A stretch of DNA of 14,526 bases from JBFEYJ01 sp041563315 (GTDB lineage Bacteria; Pseudomonadota; Gammaproteobacteria; Thiohalomonadales; Thiohalomonadaceae): positions 1-14,526 of the forward strand of contig JBFFNE010000075.1 in NCBI GenBank assembly GCA_041563315.1, written 5' to 3'. Position numbers and translations under genes: made by a program. Shown piece by piece: positions 1 through 7,963 of this stretch (its first letter is position 1; each line of letters starts with the position of its first letter). The notes below the pieces were generated by a model. That model ran no database searches, had not been told where the DNA came from, and saw only the letters and a program-made list of their open reading frames with translations.

Positions 1-60
1 GCTCAGGCTAGGCAGCAATAACACTCCAAGAAGCAGGGAATAGAGACGTTGGCGACTCAT
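1..60 (-). CDS. Unidentified exported protein, 5' end only
   Basis: The minus strand from position 60 reads an open frame of 20 codons that runs off the window: MSRQRLYSLLLGVLLLPSLS. Two basic residues (Arg3, Arg5) followed by a leucine-rich stretch (about residues 7-17) look like a signal peptide or membrane anchor. A good Shine-Dalgarno, AGGAAG on the minus strand at 66-71, lies 5 bases before the ATG, which supports a real start. The gene is divergent from the MoxR operon across a 190-bp gap. Too little is visible to name a product. Confidence 0.6.
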   Translation of the reverse strand, partial: MSRQRLYSLLLGVLLLPSLS

Positions 61-250
61 GGCATCTTCCTGTTGTTGTTATGCTTGTGTTCGCTTTCAC
101 CTATATATGTACCATAGACTTGCGTACCGAATACAGGGGTGGGGGCGCTGATTACGCATCAACTCCAACTGGTAAACGTGACTCGGTCTCGTCTACTCCC
201 CATGCTTTCCGGTACCATGCTCAATACTTGCTAACGGACAACACTTTATC
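61..250. promoter_or_regulatory. Divergent intergenic region upstream of the MoxR operon
   Basis: This 190-bp gap separates the leftward exported-protein gene from the rightward moxR-like gene and must hold promoters for both, by position. The only visible promoter-like element is an AT-rich TATATAT at 102-108, usable on either strand. I found no convincing paired -35 element. A G-rich run (GGGGTGGGGGCG) lies at about 136-147. No RNA gene or operator is recognised. Confidence 0.35.
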
Positions 251-1165
251 ATGCATCCCTCACTTCGAGATGTCGTCGACCAGGCCGGCGAATTCGTGCT
301 TGGCAAAGAGCACCAGATAAAACTTGCTCTGGCGACCATTCTCGCCCGCGGTCACCTGCTCATCGAGGATCTCCCGGGCGTCGGCAAAACCACGCTTTCC
401 CACGTTCTTTCCGGTACCCTTGGCCTGCATTTCAATCGCGTACAGTTCACCTCTGATATGCTGCCGGCTGATATCCTCGGCGTCTCCATTTACGAAAGGG
501 AGAGCGGCAATTTTACCTTCCATCCAGGCCCCATCTTCTCCCAGTTAGTGCTTGCTGATGAGGTCAACCGTGCGACCCCCAAGACGCAAAGCGCACTGTT
601 GGAGGCGATGGAGGAGAAGCAGGTGAGCATCGAGGGCAAAACCTACCCGCTTCCCGCCCCCTTCTTTGTCATCGCCACCCAGAATCCCGCCTACCAGATA
701 GGCACCTTTCCGCTTCCGGAATCACAGCTTGATCGTTTTTTGATGGTGATTTCACTTGGCTATCCCGATCAAAATGCCGAACGGGCGCTGCTCGCTGGGC
801 GCGACCGTCGCGACATGCTCAAAGAGATCACACCTGTGCTGCAACCCGAAGAGCTGCTGAACCTGCAGCAGCAGGCACGGCAGGTGCATACCTCGGCAGC
901 ACTGATCGATTATGTGCAGGCGCTACTCACTTTTTCCCGCGAATCAGCCCATTTTCTCACCGGTCTTTCACCACGTGCCGGCCTTGCCCTGCTGGGTGCG
1001 GCCCGTGCCTGGGCACTACTGGAGGGGCGTAACCATGTCATGCCAGAGGATGTGCAAATCGTCCTTCCGCATGTCGCTGCCCACCGCCTGCAAACAGCCG
1101 GAGAACAGACCGTGCGCAACGTTGAGGCAATGGTTGAACCCTTCCGGGAAGTGGCGATACCTTGA
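251..1165 (+). CDS. MoxR-family AAA+ ATPase
   Basis: A 304-aa protein, the usual length for MoxR ATPases, which act as chaperone-like ATPases often paired with DUF58/VWA proteins. Visible motifs are Walker A LPGVGKTT (41-48), Walker B LVLADE (99-104), sensor 1 IATQN (141-145), the LPESQLDRF segment with the probable arginine finger Arg162, and sensor 2 in GLSPRAG with Arg242. The protein is expected to be cytosolic. ATG at 251 is the first start in the frame, but no clear Shine-Dalgarno precedes it. It is the first gene of a three-gene operon: the DUF58 gene begins 17 bases after the stop and tgpA follows. The pairing suggests that it remodels or activates a membrane complex, but its substrate is unknown. 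Confidence 0.93.
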   Translation: MHPSLRDVVDQAGEFVLGKEHQIKLALATILARGHLLIEDLPGVGKTTLSHVLSGTLGLHFNRVQFTSDMLPADILGVSIYERESGNFTFHPGPIFSQLVLADEVNRATPKTQSALLEAMEEKQVSIEGKTYPLPAPFFVIATQNPAYQIGTFPLPESQLDRFLMVISLGYPDQNAERALLAGRDRRDMLKEITPVLQPEELLNLQQQARQVHTSAALIDYVQALLTFSRESAHFLTGLSPRAGLALLGAARAWALLEGRNHVMPEDVQIVLPHVAAHRLQTAGEQTVRNVEAMVEPFREVAIP

Positions 1166-1181
1166 GGTATAAATAACTCCC

Positions 1182-2168
1182 GTGCCTACCATGAGCGGTT
1201 ACCTAACAGGGCATAACGGAAAAACAGGCCTCTTGCATCGGCTTTTCCACCACGATGCGCCGCAGGCGGGTCCGGTCACCCTTGGTCGTCGCCGTATCTA
1301 TATCCTTCCCACGCGCAGTGGCCTTGTCTTCGCCGTGATCCTGATGGCAATGCTGATTGGCGCGGTTAATTATCAAAACAGCCTCGCCTTTATTCTGACC
1401 TTTCTTCTCACCGGTCTTGTGGTGGTCTCGATGATCCACACCTTTCGCAATCTGCACGGTCTGACCCTCCGTGCCGGCCACTCGCCCCCGGTCTTTGCCG
1501 GTGAACTCGCCTGCTTCACCGTTCATGTGGAAAACCCCATCGACCGGCAACGGCTTGCCCTCAATCTGACGCTACCCGGGCAACAACCGATTCACTTCGA
1601 CCTGCCGCCGCGGGAGGGGCATTGGCTAACCCTCACCTTACCCAGTCAACGACGTGGTCTGTTCGAGCCGGGGCGCATTACCATCGCTACCCGCTTTCCA
1701 CTGGGTCTGTTTCAAGCCTGGAGTTATGCTCATCTCTCAATGCCCTGCCTGGTCTATCCTCGGCCTGCCGACCAGCGTGGCCTGCCGCCCGATCTACTCA
1801 ATCACCAGGGGGGTATCGGGGATCAGGGTAACGGCCATGACGACTTTGCCGCTCTTCGCCATTATCAACCCGGCGACTCCCTGCGCCATATTCACTGGAA
1901 ATCAGCTGCACGGGAACAGGGTCTCCTGACCAAACAGTTTGGAGGCGCGCTGACGGATGCCTTGTGGTTACGATGGGAACAAACCGGCAACCTGTCGCAA
2001 GAGGAGAGACTCTCGCTGCTGACCCGCTGGGTCATTGAAGCCGATAGACTGGGGCTCTCTTATGGGCTGGCCGTCCCAGGCAGTGAGTTCGCTCCTGCAT
2101 CGGGTGAAATACATCGTCAGCGTTGCCTTAAAACGCTTGCGCTCTACGCCCAGCCGCAATTGCAGTAA
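1182..2168 (+). CDS. DUF58-domain membrane protein
   Basis: A 328-aa protein of the DUF58 family, which normally sits directly downstream of MoxR ATPases. Two adjacent membrane segments are visible at about 46-63 and 67-85. They are followed by a beta-rich region with TRFPLGLFQAW (170-180), and then the family signature HDDFAALRHYQPGDSLRHIH running into WKSAAR (219-244). The start is uncertain. GTG at 1182 has GAGG at 1164-1167 about 14 bases upstream. ATG at 1191 would remove three residues and has no better ribosome site. The gene lies between the MoxR ATPase and tgpA, and its stop is 3 bases before the tgpA ATG, so translational coupling is likely. The biochemical role of DUF58 is not established. 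A partner for the MoxR ATPase at the membrane is an inference from context. Confidence 0.9.
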   Translation: MPTMSGYLTGHNGKTGLLHRLFHHDAPQAGPVTLGRRRIYILPTRSGLVFAVILMAMLIGAVNYQNSLAFILTFLLTGLVVVSMIHTFRNLHGLTLRAGHSPPVFAGELACFTVHVENPIDRQRLALNLTLPGQQPIHFDLPPREGHWLTLTLPSQRRGLFEPGRITIATRFPLGLFQAWSYAHLSMPCLVYPRPADQRGLPPDLLNHQGGIGDQGNGHDDFAALRHYQPGDSLRHIHWKSAAREQGLLTKQFGGALTDALWLRWEQTGNLSQEERLSLLTRWVIEADRLGLSYGLAVPGSEFAPASGEIHRQRCLKTLALYAQPQLQ

Positions 2169-2171
2169 GCC

Positions 2172-4163
2172 ATGATTCTTACCCAGGAACAGCTTCCGCC
2201 GCCACCGATCAGCCGTCTATGGCTGATCGGGGCGCTGCTGCTGGTGCTGCTACCTCACCTCTGGCGTTTTCCCCTGTGGTTAAGCGCCGGCTGCATGGCA
2301 CTCATTCTCTGGCGCCTGTTACACGAGTTGCGAGGCTGGCCGCTCCCTGGCCGCGAGCTGCGCTGGCTGCTCACCCTGATTGGTGTTGGCTCGGTGTTGA
2401 TCACTTTCCACTCCATCATTGGTCGTGATGCCGGCGTGGCGCTTCTCAGTGTCATGCTCTGCCTCAAAATTATTGAAATCCACAGTTTGCGTGATGCCAT
2501 GATCGCGCTATTCATTGGCTACTTTCTGGTCATTAGCGGCTTTCTTTTCGATCAGTCACTGTTTATGGGCGCCTATCTGTTTGCTGTGGTGATGATACTG
2601 ACCTCGGCGATCACCGCCCTCAACCATCAAGGGGCACAGGCAGGCCATCATCGCCTCTATCTGCGCACAGGCGGATCTTTGCTGCTGCAAGCCGTGCCGC
2701 TTATGGTGATCATGTTCGTGCTTTTCCCCCGGCTATCCGCACCGTTGTGGCACATGCCGGATAACCAGGAAACGGCCGTTACCGGCCTTAGCGATTCCAT
2801 TAGTCTCGGCTCCATCACCCAACTTGCTGAATCCGATGAGGTGGCCTTTCGCGTAAGTTTCGACGAGGGCATCCCTGCAGCTGACCAGCTGTACTGGCGC
2901 GGTCCCGTGTTGTGGTATACCGATGGCAGCAACTGGCAACGCGGCTCTTCGAATCCAAACCGGTTAAGCGTTGACTATCAGCAGCTTGGCGACCCCATCC
3001 GTTACACGGTAACCCTGGAGCCGCATGCTAACCATTGGCTGTTCGCCCTCGACCTGCCCGCCTCCCTTCCTCACAGGGATGTCCCTGGCGGTGTCGTGCT
3101 CACCAATGACTACCAGCTGCTCGGGCGGCGGCAAATCAACGAGCGGATTCGTTACACGATCACCTCATCTCTCAACTACCGTCTGCATACCCTGCCCGAG
3201 TGGTTGCGGCAACAGGCACTGCAACTACCCGCGAAAGCCAATCCACAGACCAGGAACCTCGCCGCGCAATGGCGCACAGAAACCACGAATGATCGTGAGT
3301 TGCTGCAACGGGCATTACACTATCTTGTCGAACAACCTTTTTACTACACCCGTAACCCGCTGCCCCTCGGTGAGAATCCTGTCGATGACTTCCTGTTCAC
3401 CACGCGTCAGGGATTTTGTGAGCACTTCGCCACCGCCTTCGTCACTCTGATGCGCGCGGCGGATATTCCGGCACGCGTGGTCACCGGTTATCAGGGAGGA
3501 GAGCTAAATGAACTGGGGGAGTATCTCGTCATTCGCCAGCGCAATGCGCACGCCTGGGCAGAGGTCTGGCTCGAGGATGACGGGTGGGTGCGTATCGATC
3601 CCACCGCCGCCATTCCATCGAACCGGGTCAATGCCAGCCTCGATCTCAACCGTTTTAACACGACAGAGGCTCGCGCCAGTCGTGGCACCGATCTCTCCGG
3701 CTTCACACGTACTCTGCTAAAACTTCGCCATAGCTGGGATGCGATAAATAACGGCTGGAACCAATGGGTACTGGGTTTTGATCGCGATCGCCAATCCCAA
3801 TTGCTGGAACGACTGGGGCTCGAATCGTTCTCCTGGAAACGATTAATCATCCTGATGATCGCTTTATTGTTCTCTTCCCTTGGCCTTATTGCGCTGTTTT
3901 TACTGCTTCGCCTCCCGAAAAAAAGCGATCCGGTATTGCGTCTCTACCAACGGTTCTGTCAAAAACTGGGACGGGCAGGTCTCATCCGCCATCCGGATGA
4001 GGGCCCAAGGGTTTTCGCGACGCGAGTAAAGGCCACACGTCCCGAACTCACAGAACAGGTTGAAGCCATCAGCGCTCTTTATGAAATTCTGCGCTATGGG
4101 AATAGTAGCGATACGGAACAGCAACGGGAATTGAAACGGCGGGTGGCCGAATTCCGGCCTTAA
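2172..4163 (+). CDS. tgpA: TgpA-like membrane protein with periplasmic transglutaminase domain
   Basis: This 663-aa protein has the three-part TgpA architecture. The N-terminal half (about 15-190) has many hydrophobic helices (DUF3488-type). A soluble transglutaminase-like domain follows, and then one membrane helix at about 558-580 with a short C-terminal tail (DUF4129-like). The catalytic triad is visible: Cys416 in RQGFCEHFAT, His460 in RNAHAWAEVW and Asp476 in WVRIDPTA, with family-like 44- and 60-residue spacings from the cysteine. The soluble domain is predicted to be periplasmic. The Pseudomonas aeruginosa TgpA is reported essential for growth, but its physiological substrate is not known. 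The gene starts 3 bases after the DUF58 stop and ends the operon, converging on mnmE. The symbol is by family resemblance, with no experimental support here. Confidence 0.9.
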   Translation: MILTQEQLPPPPISRLWLIGALLLVLLPHLWRFPLWLSAGCMALILWRLLHELRGWPLPGRELRWLLTLIGVGSVLITFHSIIGRDAGVALLSVMLCLKIIEIHSLRDAMIALFIGYFLVISGFLFDQSLFMGAYLFAVVMILTSAITALNHQGAQAGHHRLYLRTGGSLLLQAVPLMVIMFVLFPRLSAPLWHMPDNQETAVTGLSDSISLGSITQLAESDEVAFRVSFDEGIPAADQLYWRGPVLWYTDGSNWQRGSSNPNRLSVDYQQLGDPIRYTVTLEPHANHWLFALDLPASLPHRDVPGGVVLTNDYQLLGRRQINERIRYTITSSLNYRLHTLPEWLRQQALQLPAKANPQTRNLAAQWRTETTNDRELLQRALHYLVEQPFYYTRNPLPLGENPVDDFLFTTRQGFCEHFATAFVTLMRAADIPARVVTGYQGGELNELGEYLVIRQRNAHAWAEVWLEDDGWVRIDPTAAIPSNRVNASLDLNRFNTTEARASRGTDLSGFTRTLLKLRHSWDAINNGWNQWVLGFDRDRQSQLLERLGLESFSWKRLIILMIALLFSSLGLIALFLLLRLPKKSDPVLRLYQRFCQKLGRAGLIRHPDEGPRVFATRVKATRPELTEQVEAISALYEILRYGNSSDTEQQRELKRRVAEFRP

Positions 4164-4184
4164 GTCCAAAGCCTGCCGTAGGGA

Positions 4185-4208
4185 GCAACGTTGCAAAGGT
4201 AACGTTGC
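4185..4208. terminator. Hairpin between convergent tgpA and mnmE
   Basis: In the 88-bp convergent gap, GCAACGTTGC (4185-4194) and GTAACGTTGC (4199-4208) form a 10-bp stem with an AAAG loop. One pair is G-U on the plus transcript and A-C on the minus transcript. The plus-strand RNA therefore folds slightly better, favouring a role at the end of tgpA. No U-tract follows on either strand, so this is a possible intrinsic or bidirectional terminator of modest confidence. Confidence 0.4.
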
Positions 4209-4251
4209 ATTCGAATAGTGCGGACCACGCTTGCCTTTGCGGTGAAATCAC

Positions 4252-5601
4252 CTATTTCCCGATGCAGAAGCTGGAAAAGATCTTGCCCAGCAGATCGTCT
4301 GAACTGACCTCACCGGTGATCTCACCCAGCGCCTGCTGTGCCATCCGTAGCTCCTCGGCCAGCAGTTCACCGGCACCCTGTTGCAACAGTTCCTCACCGC
4401 TTCGCAGGTTTGCCGCGGCACGCTCCAGCGCGTCCAGATGACGACGCCGCGCCATGAAACTCCCCTCGCCACTGCCCTGATACCCCATGCTCTTTTTGAG
4501 ATGCGTACGTAGCAGGTCCATGCCTTCGCCAGTCTTGGCAGAGAGGCGGATCTCGGTACCCATCTCTCCGCTCACACTGTTTGGGGCATGACTACTGAGA
4601 TCACACTTGTTGCGGATCACTGTAACATCGAGCCCTTGGGGCAAACGTTCAAGAATTGCCACCTCCTCCACTGTAACGCCACGACTATCATCCACTAACA
4701 GCAAGAGTCGATCTGCCTGTTCGATCTCGCGCCAGGCGCGACGGACGCCCTCCTTCTCGACCGCATCTGCAGTCTCGCGCAGACCGGCGGTGTCGATAAT
4801 ATGCAGCGGCATCCCATCCAGGTTGATCTCCTCGCGCAGCACATCACGGGTTGTCCCGGCGACATCCGTCACAATTGCACTCTCCTGCCCGGCCAGCGCG
4901 TTGAGCAGACTCGATTTTCCTGCATTTGGTAAGCCAGCGAGTACGACTGTCATTCCTTCTTTCAACAAGCGACCCTGTTGCGCGGCAGCCTGGACTGTGG
5001 CCAGGGAATCCTGGATTTTCAGCAAGCGACCGGCTATCTCCCCATCACCAAGAAAGTCGACCTCCTCTTCAGGAAAATCTATCGCAGACTCTACATAGAT
5101 GCGCAGCTCCGTCAGACTGTCGGTGAGTGCATGTACCCGGGCTGAAAATTCACCGCGCAGTGAGCGCAACGCCGATCGTGCTGCCTGCTCACTGCTGGCG
5201 TCGATCAGATCGGCGATTGCCTCTGCCTGAGCCAGGTCCAGCTTGCCATTGAGGAAAGCACGTTCGGAAAACTCCCCCGGACGGGCAAGCCGGACTCCCA
5301 TGTGCTGCAAAATCGCGAGCAGCCTATCCATGACCACCGGTCCCCCATGCCCCTGCAACTCCAGCACATCCTCTCCGGTAAAAGAGTTAGGCCCAGGAAA
5401 ATAGAGTGCCAATCCCTCATCCACCACCCCCCCCCTGGTATCGCAGAAAGGCAGGTACTCGGCATAACGGGGTCGAGGCAAATGGCCAAGAATCTCCACG
5501 GCACATTCGGCGGCTTTTGGGCCGGAGATACGCACGATGCCCACACCGCCTCGTCCTGACGGCGTCGCTTGTGCTGCAATGGTGTCGTTTATCTGGCTCA
5601 T
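4252..5601 (-). CDS. mnmE: tRNA uridine-5-carboxymethylaminomethyl modification GTPase MnmE (TrmE)
   Basis: MnmE works with MnmG to install the cmnm5 group on the wobble uridine (U34) of certain tRNAs. From the ATG at 5601 the protein is 449 aa, and it starts MSQINDTIAAQATPSGRGGV, matching the family N-terminus. An in-frame ATG at 5655 would add 18 unlike residues and overlap the terminator hairpin, so I reject it. G-domain motifs are G1 GLPNAGKS (223-230), G2 TDVAGTTRD (245-253), G3 DTAGLRET (270-277), G4 NKCD (331-334) and G5 SAKTG (354-358). The C-terminus ends FCIGK with the conserved catalytic Cys446. A run of nine G's encodes the region around residues 56-59. The gene lies downstream of yidC on the same strand but beyond a strong terminator. 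mnmG is not in this window. Confidence 0.97.
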   Translation of the reverse strand: MSQINDTIAAQATPSGRGGVGIVRISGPKAAECAVEILGHLPRPRYAEYLPFCDTRGGVVDEGLALYFPGPNSFTGEDVLELQGHGGPVVMDRLLAILQHMGVRLARPGEFSERAFLNGKLDLAQAEAIADLIDASSEQAARSALRSLRGEFSARVHALTDSLTELRIYVESAIDFPEEEVDFLGDGEIAGRLLKIQDSLATVQAAAQQGRLLKEGMTVVLAGLPNAGKSSLLNALAGQESAIVTDVAGTTRDVLREEINLDGMPLHIIDTAGLRETADAVEKEGVRRAWREIEQADRLLLLVDDSRGVTVEEVAILERLPQGLDVTVIRNKCDLSSHAPNSVSGEMGTEIRLSAKTGEGMDLLRTHLKKSMGYQGSGEGSFMARRRHLDALERAAANLRSGEELLQQGAGELLAEELRMAQQALGEITGEVSSDDLLGKIFSSFCIGK

Positions 5602-5643
5602 CTCATTAAAAAACTTCTGCTCACTCTGAGCCTCACTAAATGC

Positions 5644-5679
5644 AAAAGGGCGCAATGCACTGCTGCATTACGCCCCTTT
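5644..5679 (-). terminator. Rho-independent terminator after yidC
   Basis: On the minus transcript, AAAGGGGCGUAAUGCA pairs over all 16 positions with UGCAUUGCGCCCUUUU around a GCAG loop, using two G-U wobbles. On the plus strand those two positions become A-C mismatches, so the hairpin is built for the leftward transcript. The distal arm ends in UUUU, and GCAUUU follows. It lies 18 bases past the yidC stop and 42 bases before the mnmE ATG. Confidence 0.85.
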
Positions 5680-5697
5680 ACTTTTACCTGCCAGGTA

Positions 5698-7335
5698 TTA
5701 CTTGTTTCCAATCACCACTCGGGTGATATACCACTGCTGGGCAATGGATAGGGTGTTATTGACCACCCAGTACAACACCAATCCTGCAGGGAAGAACATG
5801 AAAAAGAAGGTAAAGGCGATCGGGAGGATCATCATTACCCGTGCCTGGATCGGATCCAGCGGTGTGGGATTGAGCTTGTGCTGAATCAGCATGGTCGCAC
5901 CCATGAGGATCGGCAGGACGAAATAGGGATCTTTCGATGAAAGATCATTGATCCAGAGCATAAATGGCGCATGGCGCATCTCCACACTCTCAAGCAACAT
6001 CCAATAGAGCGCGATAAACACCGGAATTTGTACCAGTATCGGCAGACAGCCACCGAGAGGATTGATTTTCTCCTCACGGTACATTTTCATCATCGCTTCG
6101 TTGAGCTTCTTCTTGTCGTCGCCAAAGCGCTCCTTGAGCTGCTGCAGACGCGGCTGGACCTTACGCATGTGCGCCATCGATTTGTAGCTGGTCTCCGACA
6201 GTTTGTAGAAAACTGCCTTGATCATGATGGTGAGAATGATGATCGACCAGCCCCAGTTACCCACCAGATTGTGGATCTTCTTAAGCAGCCAGAAAAGGGG
6301 TTCGGAGATGATGGTAAGGATGCCATAGTCGACGGTCAGCTCAAGCCCTTTTGCCACCTGCTTCAAGTCATCCTGCAGCTTGGGACCAACATAAAGCTCT
6401 GAATTGAATTTGCCGGTCTCGCCGGGCGCGATGTTCTTGGCCTCGCCCACCATACCAATAAGATAACGGTTGTCACCCGGGGCCTTGGTATAGTAATTGT
6501 TGCTCTGATCCTGTGGCGGGATCCAGGCACTAAGGAAATAGTGCTGAATCATAGCCGCCCAGCCACCATCAAAACTCCGACGGAGATTCGATTTGCGCAT
6601 GTCATCGAAATCGATCTTCTCGTACTTGCCCTCGGGGCTATAGATCACACCGCCTGTATAGGTATATATAAAGAGTGATCCCCCATCTTCCGGCTCGCTA
6701 CGTTGCAGTTGGCGATACATGTGACCGGACCAGGGTTTGCCACTGTTATTCTTCACCTCGAAATCCACATCGATGACATAACTGCCACGATGGAAGGTGT
6801 AAATCTTGTCAATATCAAGCCCCTCACCATTACTCCAGTTGAGGCGCACTTTGAGGGTGTCTTCCCCTTTGCCCATCTGATAGCTCTGTTTATCGGCTAC
6901 AAATGTCTGGTGGTGATTCGGTGCCACGCTATCACCTACCGGAAGCAATGCCGCCTGGGCAATAAAGAAATTTTTGCCGTCATCCATCAGGCGAAATGGC
7001 TCATCCGGCTTGTCTACAGCCACCGGGTAGTCCAGAAGATCGACACGGCGTAAATCGCCACCAACACTGTCGATCTCGATGTCATAGACATCGGTTCTGA
7101 CATTGATGCGCTGCGCCGTTTTTACACCTTGCACCGAGGGAGCATCACTCGGCTGTGTTGCGAGCCCTGCCTCCACCGGCACACCGGGCATGTCCTTACG
7201 CTCGGCTTCGGCCGGCGCGGCTTGATCCTGAACAATCGGACTCTGCGGCTGGCCGTAATCTTTTTGCCAGGCCTGCCAGATCATTAGGAGGGTAAAAGAG
7301 AGTGCTGCGACAAGTAACAGTCTTTGGAAGTCCAT
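5698..7335 (-). CDS. yidC: Membrane protein insertase YidC
   Basis: YidC inserts and folds inner-membrane proteins, alone or with SecYEG. The 545-aa length fits gram-negative YidC. An uncleaved N-terminal membrane segment (about 5-21, MDFQRLLLVAALSFTLLMIW) is followed by a large periplasmic domain (about 30-335) and then the conserved five-helix core. Core features visible are WGWSIIILTIMIKAVFYKLS (361-380), a charged cytoplasmic coiled-coil (about 385-422), NPLGGCLPILVQIPVFIALY (425-444) and the FFPAGLVLYWVVNN segment (514-527). Lys373 falls where E. coli YidC has the groove Arg366, a conservative basic substitution. The C-terminal tail after the last helix is short (ends VVIGNK). The ATG is 3 bases after the yidD stop, so it is probably co-translated with yidD, rnpA and rpmH. 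Confidence 0.97.
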   Translation of the reverse strand: MDFQRLLLVAALSFTLLMIWQAWQKDYGQPQSPIVQDQAAPAEAERKDMPGVPVEAGLATQPSDAPSVQGVKTAQRINVRTDVYDIEIDSVGGDLRRVDLLDYPVAVDKPDEPFRLMDDGKNFFIAQAALLPVGDSVAPNHHQTFVADKQSYQMGKGEDTLKVRLNWSNGEGLDIDKIYTFHRGSYVIDVDFEVKNNSGKPWSGHMYRQLQRSEPEDGGSLFIYTYTGGVIYSPEGKYEKIDFDDMRKSNLRRSFDGGWAAMIQHYFLSAWIPPQDQSNNYYTKAPGDNRYLIGMVGEAKNIAPGETGKFNSELYVGPKLQDDLKQVAKGLELTVDYGILTIISEPLFWLLKKIHNLVGNWGWSIIILTIMIKAVFYKLSETSYKSMAHMRKVQPRLQQLKERFGDDKKKLNEAMMKMYREEKINPLGGCLPILVQIPVFIALYWMLLESVEMRHAPFMLWINDLSSKDPYFVLPILMGATMLIQHKLNPTPLDPIQARVMMILPIAFTFFFMFFPAGLVLYWVVNNTLSIAQQWYITRVVIGNK

Positions 7336-7338
7336 GGT

Positions 7339-7575
7339 TTAGTCTTTCTTGTAGAGGTGTTCAGTACCGGGAACAGGATCGATCCCGCCCTCGTGCCAGG
7401 GGTGACAGCGGCCGATGCGCCTGATGCTCAACCAGACACCACGAAAAATTCCATGGTGGGTTATGGCCTCCGTCGCGTAACAGGAGCAAGTGGGATAAAA
7501 ACGGCATTGACCCCCAATGTAGGGGCTGACTACGGTTTGATAAACCTTAATCAGGAGGAGCAGGATTTTTTGCAT
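7339..7575 (-). CDS. yidD: Membrane protein insertion efficiency factor YidD
   Basis: A 78-aa protein of the YidD (DUF37) family, a small membrane-associated factor that aids YidC-dependent insertion. The N-terminal amphipathic/hydrophobic stretch (residues 1-18) is followed by the family signature GGQCRFYPTCSCYATEAI (21-38), with Cys24, Cys30 and Cys32, and by HPWHEGGIDPVP (58-69). The third cysteine stands where many homologues have Glu (CSEY), a small variation. The start overlaps the 3' end of rnpA by 25 bases, a common arrangement, and the stop is 3 bases before yidC. It belongs to the rpmH operon. Confidence 0.95.
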   Translation of the reverse strand: MQKILLLLIKVYQTVVSPYIGGQCRFYPTCSCYATEAITHHGIFRGVWLSIRRIGRCHPWHEGGIDPVPGTEHLYKKD

Positions 7576-7952
7576 CGTTTCGCCAACTCTTGCCAGAATC
7601 CGTCGATCAGGACCCGTAATTCACGCTGAGTCAACTGATCGACTCCCGGCTTGCTCAATATCACGATATCGAAACTACCGATTGTAGCCTGATGCTGGCG
7701 AAAACTCTCTCTTGCCTGACGCTTGATTCGGTTTCGACCAACAGCGGTCTTGACGTGTTTGCGTGAAATTGCCAGTCCCAGACGCGGGTGGCCGATGGTA
7801 TTGGCCCGAGCCAACAGGGTGAGATAACGCCCACCGATCTTACATGCACTGGAAAAAACGTTCTTGAAATCTGCAGGATTTAGCAGCCTTCCACTGCGGC
7901 CGAAGCACCCCGTACGTCGCTCATCCGAGGTGCTCCCAGCAGACTGTATCAA
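7551..7952 (-). CDS. rnpA: Ribonuclease P protein component RnpA
   Basis: RnpA is the protein subunit of RNase P, which removes tRNA 5' leaders together with the RNA subunit. The frame gives 133 aa. Family landmarks are GRLLNPADFKNVF (21-33), HPRLGLAISRKHVKTAVGRN (55-74) and the RNR motif GRNRIKRQARESFR (72-85), with central arginines that contact RNA. The only start codon in the open frame before the conserved core is TTG at 7952, 11 bases after the rpmH stop, and it lacks a clear Shine-Dalgarno. An ATG slightly downstream is out of frame. The true start is therefore less certain than the gene. The 3' end overlaps yidD by 25 bases. Confidence 0.93.
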   Translation of the reverse strand: MIQSAGSTSDERRTGCFGRSGRLLNPADFKNVFSSACKIGGRYLTLLARANTIGHPRLGLAISRKHVKTAVGRNRIKRQARESFRQHQATIGSFDIVILSKPGVDQLTQRELRVLIDGFWQELAKRCKKSCSS

Positions 7953-7963
7953 GTTACCGAAGT

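Noticed and set aside
2475..3255. DnaA-box-like ATCCACA sequences in tgpA
   Set aside because: Each matches only 7 of 9 positions, expected by chance in several kilobases.
4607..5098. Open frames antisense to mnmE, and other frames opposite tgpA and yidC
   Set aside because: They lie wholly opposite well-conserved genes, show no recognisable domain and have biased composition typical of antisense shadows.
5602..5655. 18-residue N-terminal extension of MnmE from ATG 5655
   Set aside because: It is coded by the terminator stem and spacer, and MnmE proteins begin near the MSQINDTIAAQATP segment.
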